From: Pseudooceanicola sp050897975
GTDB lineage: Bacteria > Pseudomonadota > Alphaproteobacteria > Rhodobacterales > Rhodobacteraceae
Direction: 5' to 3'
Length of the DNA: 64,000 nucleotides
NCBI RefSeq assembly: GCF_050897975.1
Contig: NZ_JBPAXY010000003.1
Location: 124,001 to 188,000 of the forward strand
The stretch's first letter is position 1. Every line of letters begins with the position of its first letter. Positions 62,130-64,000 of this stretch are shown here, piece after piece. The notes under the pieces are model-generated. The model was not told the origin of the DNA, did not search any database, and saw only the letters and a list, made by a program, of their open reading frames with translations. The translations under genes were made by a program, and so were the position numbers.

Positions 62130-63155
62130 TCAGTAGGTTTCGACGAAGCTGTCGTCGACCAGCTGGTCCACGGCCAGGTCGCTGTCGACCAGGTTCTGGT
62201 CCTTGAACCACTGCATTTGCGCGGCGACGTCGGTCATGTTCAGGGCCAGACCCTCGTTCAGGTTCATCGCGCCCTGCTGGATCGACGCCATCGCCTCTTC
62301 ATAGGGTTTGTCCGGCGCCACGTATTTGGCGATCATCCGGGTCATCTCGTCCAGCTCGGCCGGGTCGGGGTTCTCGGCCAGCATGACGCGGTTGAAATCG
62401 GCGATGCCCTTGGCGTAGGCGCGGATGAACCGCTCGACCATGTCGCGGTTGTTCTCGATGTTGTCCACCGAGGTGAAGAGCGTCGAGATCTGGTATTCGG
62501 CATAGTCATAGAGCCAGCCCAGTTCCTTGGCGGCGCCCGCCTCGACCAGCGGCTTGGCGATATGCGGCACCATGATCATGGCGTCGACCTGGCCCGATTT
62601 CAGGGCCGCGACCATCGCGCCGACCTTTTGCAGGGGCACCAGGCGCACGTCGGAGATGTCGAAGCCCTCGGCGTCGGCGATCCGGCTGGTCATGTAGTGG
62701 AAGGTGGACCCGACCTGGGTCATTGCCATGGAATGGCCCTTGATCTCGGGCACCGTGTCCAGCCCGTCCGCATAGGCCTGGTTGGAGGCCATGACCATCA
62801 TGCCGTCCACGCCCTTCTTCTCATGCAGGACGCCGCCGACGATGCGCACCGCGTCCTTCTCGGCCAGGTTCATCATGCCGCCGGTCACACCGGCCAGGCC
62901 AAAGTCCACGTCGCCGCTGGCGGTGGCCACGGCAATGGGCTGCGCCGCCTGGAAGAACTCGAAGGAGACGTTAAGGTTTTCCTCGTCGAAATAGCCTTTT
63001 TCGAAGGCCACGAAACCGGCCCCGTGGCTGGTGAAGCGCAGCGCGCCCAGCACGACGTCGTCTTTTTCCTGCGCGGTGGCAGCGGTCGCGGACAGCAGCG
63101 ACAGGCCTGCAACGCCGGCCAGCCAGGCCCGGCGGGTCATGTTAGCGAAAGTCAT
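62130..63155 (-). CDS. ABC transporter substrate-binding protein, NMT1/TauA type
   Basis: This 341-residue protein has a signal sequence (about residues 1-29) with 'TRRAWLAGVAG', resembling a twin-arginine or Sec signal, then a mature part with 'SHGAGFVAFEKGYFDEENL', 'SGDVDFGLAGVTGG' and 'DVRLVPLQKVGAMVAALKSGQVDAMI', all typical of the NMT1/TauA clamshell binding proteins. The ligand is unknown. GGGAGGAG fixes the start at 63155; 22 further in-frame codons upstream lack a ribosome site. It heads the ABC genes. Confidence 0.93.
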   Translation of the reverse strand: MTFANMTRRAWLAGVAGLSLLSATAATAQEKDDVVLGALRFTSHGAGFVAFEKGYFDEENLNVSFEFFQAAQPIAVATASGDVDFGLAGVTGGMMNLAEKDAVRIVGGVLHEKKGVDGMMVMASNQAYADGLDTVPEIKGHSMAMTQVGSTFHYMTSRIADAEGFDISDVRLVPLQKVGAMVAALKSGQVDAMIMVPHIAKPLVEAGAAKELGWLYDYAEYQISTLFTSVDNIENNRDMVERFIRAYAKGIADFNRVMLAENPDPAELDEMTRMIAKYVAPDKPYEEAMASIQQGAMNLNEGLALNMTDVAAQMQWFKDQNLVDSDLAVDQLVDDSFVETY

Positions 63156-63302
63156 GGAACTCCTCCCAGAGTTTATTTTCGATGCCAGGGCGATAGGACG
63201 CCCCGGCAGGGAGCACAACATTGGACCAGCCCCGCGGGAACGAAAAGCCCGGACTCAGTCGAAGCCCATAGCGTGAGGCTATGGTTTTGCATCGGATTGG
63301 CG

Positions 63303-64000
63303 TCACTCGGTCCAGCCGAAGAGACGCAGGACAAGCGGGATCTGGGCCAGGGCCATGGCGCTGCCGGGCTGGATCCGGGCGCCCATGGCCTCGGCCTGGC
63401 GCAGGAAGGGCGTCACCGGCGGCTTGGTCACCACGTCCCCCGCCGTGGCCTCGGGGCGCAGGCCGGTCAGCGGATGCACGGAGGAATGGCCGTCCAGCCC
63501 GATGGCCGTGGCGTTGATCACCAGGTCATGGGCCGCGACGCTGTCGGGCACGCAGACCGGCTGCACCGCCGGGCCAAGGGCCCGCGCCAGGGCCTCGGCC
63601 TTGGCGGTGTCGGGGTCCACAAGCTCCAGCCGGGCCACATCCGCGGCCACCAGCGCCGCGGCGATCGAGGCGCCAGCCCCGCCGCAGCCAAACAGCAGCG
63701 CCCGCTGTCCCGCCGGATCGGCCCCGGCCTCGCGCAGGGCGGCGACGAATCCGGCGCCGTCGGTATTGTCGCCGGTCAACCGGCCATCGGCGCCCCGGAT
63801 CACCACGTTCGCCGCGCCGACCAGCCGGGCCGCCGGGGTCAGATCGTCGACCAGCGCCGCCATGGCCACCTTGTGCGGCGCGGTCACCACCGCGCCGTCG
63901 CAATTGGCGGTGCCGCGCAGAGCGGCGATGAAGCCCGCAAGGGCCTCGGGCGCCACGTCGACGGGGGCCATGATCGCGTCGGTGCCGCTGTCATGGGCCC
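63303..64000 (-). CDS. Shikimate/quinate dehydrogenase-like protein (5' end outside window)
   Basis: The frame stays open to the window edge, so the N-terminal ~50 residues are missing. The visible ~232 residues carry the catalytic Lys in 'GAVVTAPHKVAM', the Asp in 'GDNTDGAGF', and the NADP-binding loop 'LLFGCGGAGASIAAAL', as in AroE/YdiB. Position ahead of an importer and an oxidoreductase suggests a catabolic shikimate- or quinate-like substrate rather than biosynthesis. The ATG at 63971 is internal, not the start. A small hairpin with a T-run lies beyond the stop near 63265-63290. Confidence 0.82.
   Translation of the reverse strand, partial: AHDSGTDAIMAPVDVAPEALAGFIAALRGTANCDGAVVTAPHKVAMAALVDDLTPAARLVGAANVVIRGADGRLTGDNTDGAGFVAALREAGADPAGQRALLFGCGGAGASIAAALVAADVARLELVDPDTAKAEALARALGPAVQPVCVPDSVAAHDLVINATAIGLDGHSSVHPLTGLRPEATAGDVVTKPPVTPFLRQAEAMGARIQPGSAMALAQIPLVLRLFGWTE

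Noticed and set aside
63139..63155. ATGTTAGCGAAAGTCAT resembles the gap operators.
   Set aside because: It lies at the start of the binding-protein coding sequence and is explained by the codons for Met-Thr-Phe-Ala-Asn-Met; no second copy is nearby.
49967..63155. tRNA-Pro as the attachment site of a genomic island.
   Set aside because: No integrase, no repeated copy of the tRNA 3' end and no clear shift in base composition were seen within the window.

Overview
The window is GC-rich, densely coded chromosomal DNA from an alphaproteobacterium, most likely of the order Rhodobacterales (Rhodobacteraceae). The grounds are the gene content and neighbourhoods (zapA with a coiled-coil partner, a single-chain indolepyruvate ferredoxin oxidoreductase, a gene-transfer-agent type holin/endolysin pair), a GTTC-N7-GTTC LexA box, a near-consensus CtrA box, and dispersed palindromic intergenic repeats. 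Most of the window is ordinary housekeeping DNA. No plasmid or phage replication genes, transposase, integrase or CRISPR array is visible.

Layout. 1-1.5 kb: the end of a LysR regulator, a CBS-pair protein and coaD. 1.5-7.5 kb: a membrane-anchored hydrolase, a 47-residue membrane peptide, two different gap paralogues and tkt; operator-like palindromes (GTTAGCGCTAAC type) precede gap, gap-2, tkt and the CBS gene, suggesting one LacI-type regulator of central carbon flow. 7.8-12.7 kb: a coiled-coil gene with zapA, then grxD, bolA, a YrbL-like kinase and purL on the other strand. 12.7-13.4 kb: a 0.7 kb non-coding stretch with two inverted repeat copies and a candidate small RNA. 13.4-17.9 kb: a LysR regulator divergent from indolepyruvate ferredoxin oxidoreductase. 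18-25.4 kb: an acyltransferase, murI, argC, ccmE, an endolysin/holin lysis pair bracketed by two terminators, then ccmF and ccmH. 25.4-28.9 kb: an enoyl-CoA hydratase-family enzyme, an MFS transporter and gltA. 29-38 kb: gltX divergent from comEC (CtrA-like box between them), lexA (own LexA box), and a tightly overlapped trpD-ung-trpC-moaC-moeA run. 38-50 kb: a polysaccharide-deacetylase-like protein, a PpiD-like foldase, an aminotransferase, an HxlR/quinone-reductase pair, gpt, a LysE exporter, fabI, pdxH, a double cold-shock-domain protein, a DUF192 protein and tRNA-Pro(UGG).

50-64 kb is more accessory: a YeiH-type transporter with its LysR, a second LysR divergent from an RraA-family protein and a LuxR-type regulator, an HpcH/HpaI aldolase, and a place where a proline-iminopeptidase-like gene and a SARP-like regulator truncate each other. 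After that come a class I methyltransferase, an isoprenylcysteine-methyltransferase-like membrane protein, and a run of a shikimate-dehydrogenase-like gene (cut by the window end), ABC binding protein, ATPase, permease and FAD oxidoreductase that looks like an uptake and oxidation pathway for a small organic acid.

A functional thread worth attention is horizontal gene exchange. The endolysin/holin pair (particle release), comEC (DNA uptake, with a CtrA-like box) and lexA (reported to influence gene transfer agent production in Rhodobacter) lie within 12 kb. The structural gene-transfer-agent cluster itself is not in the window.
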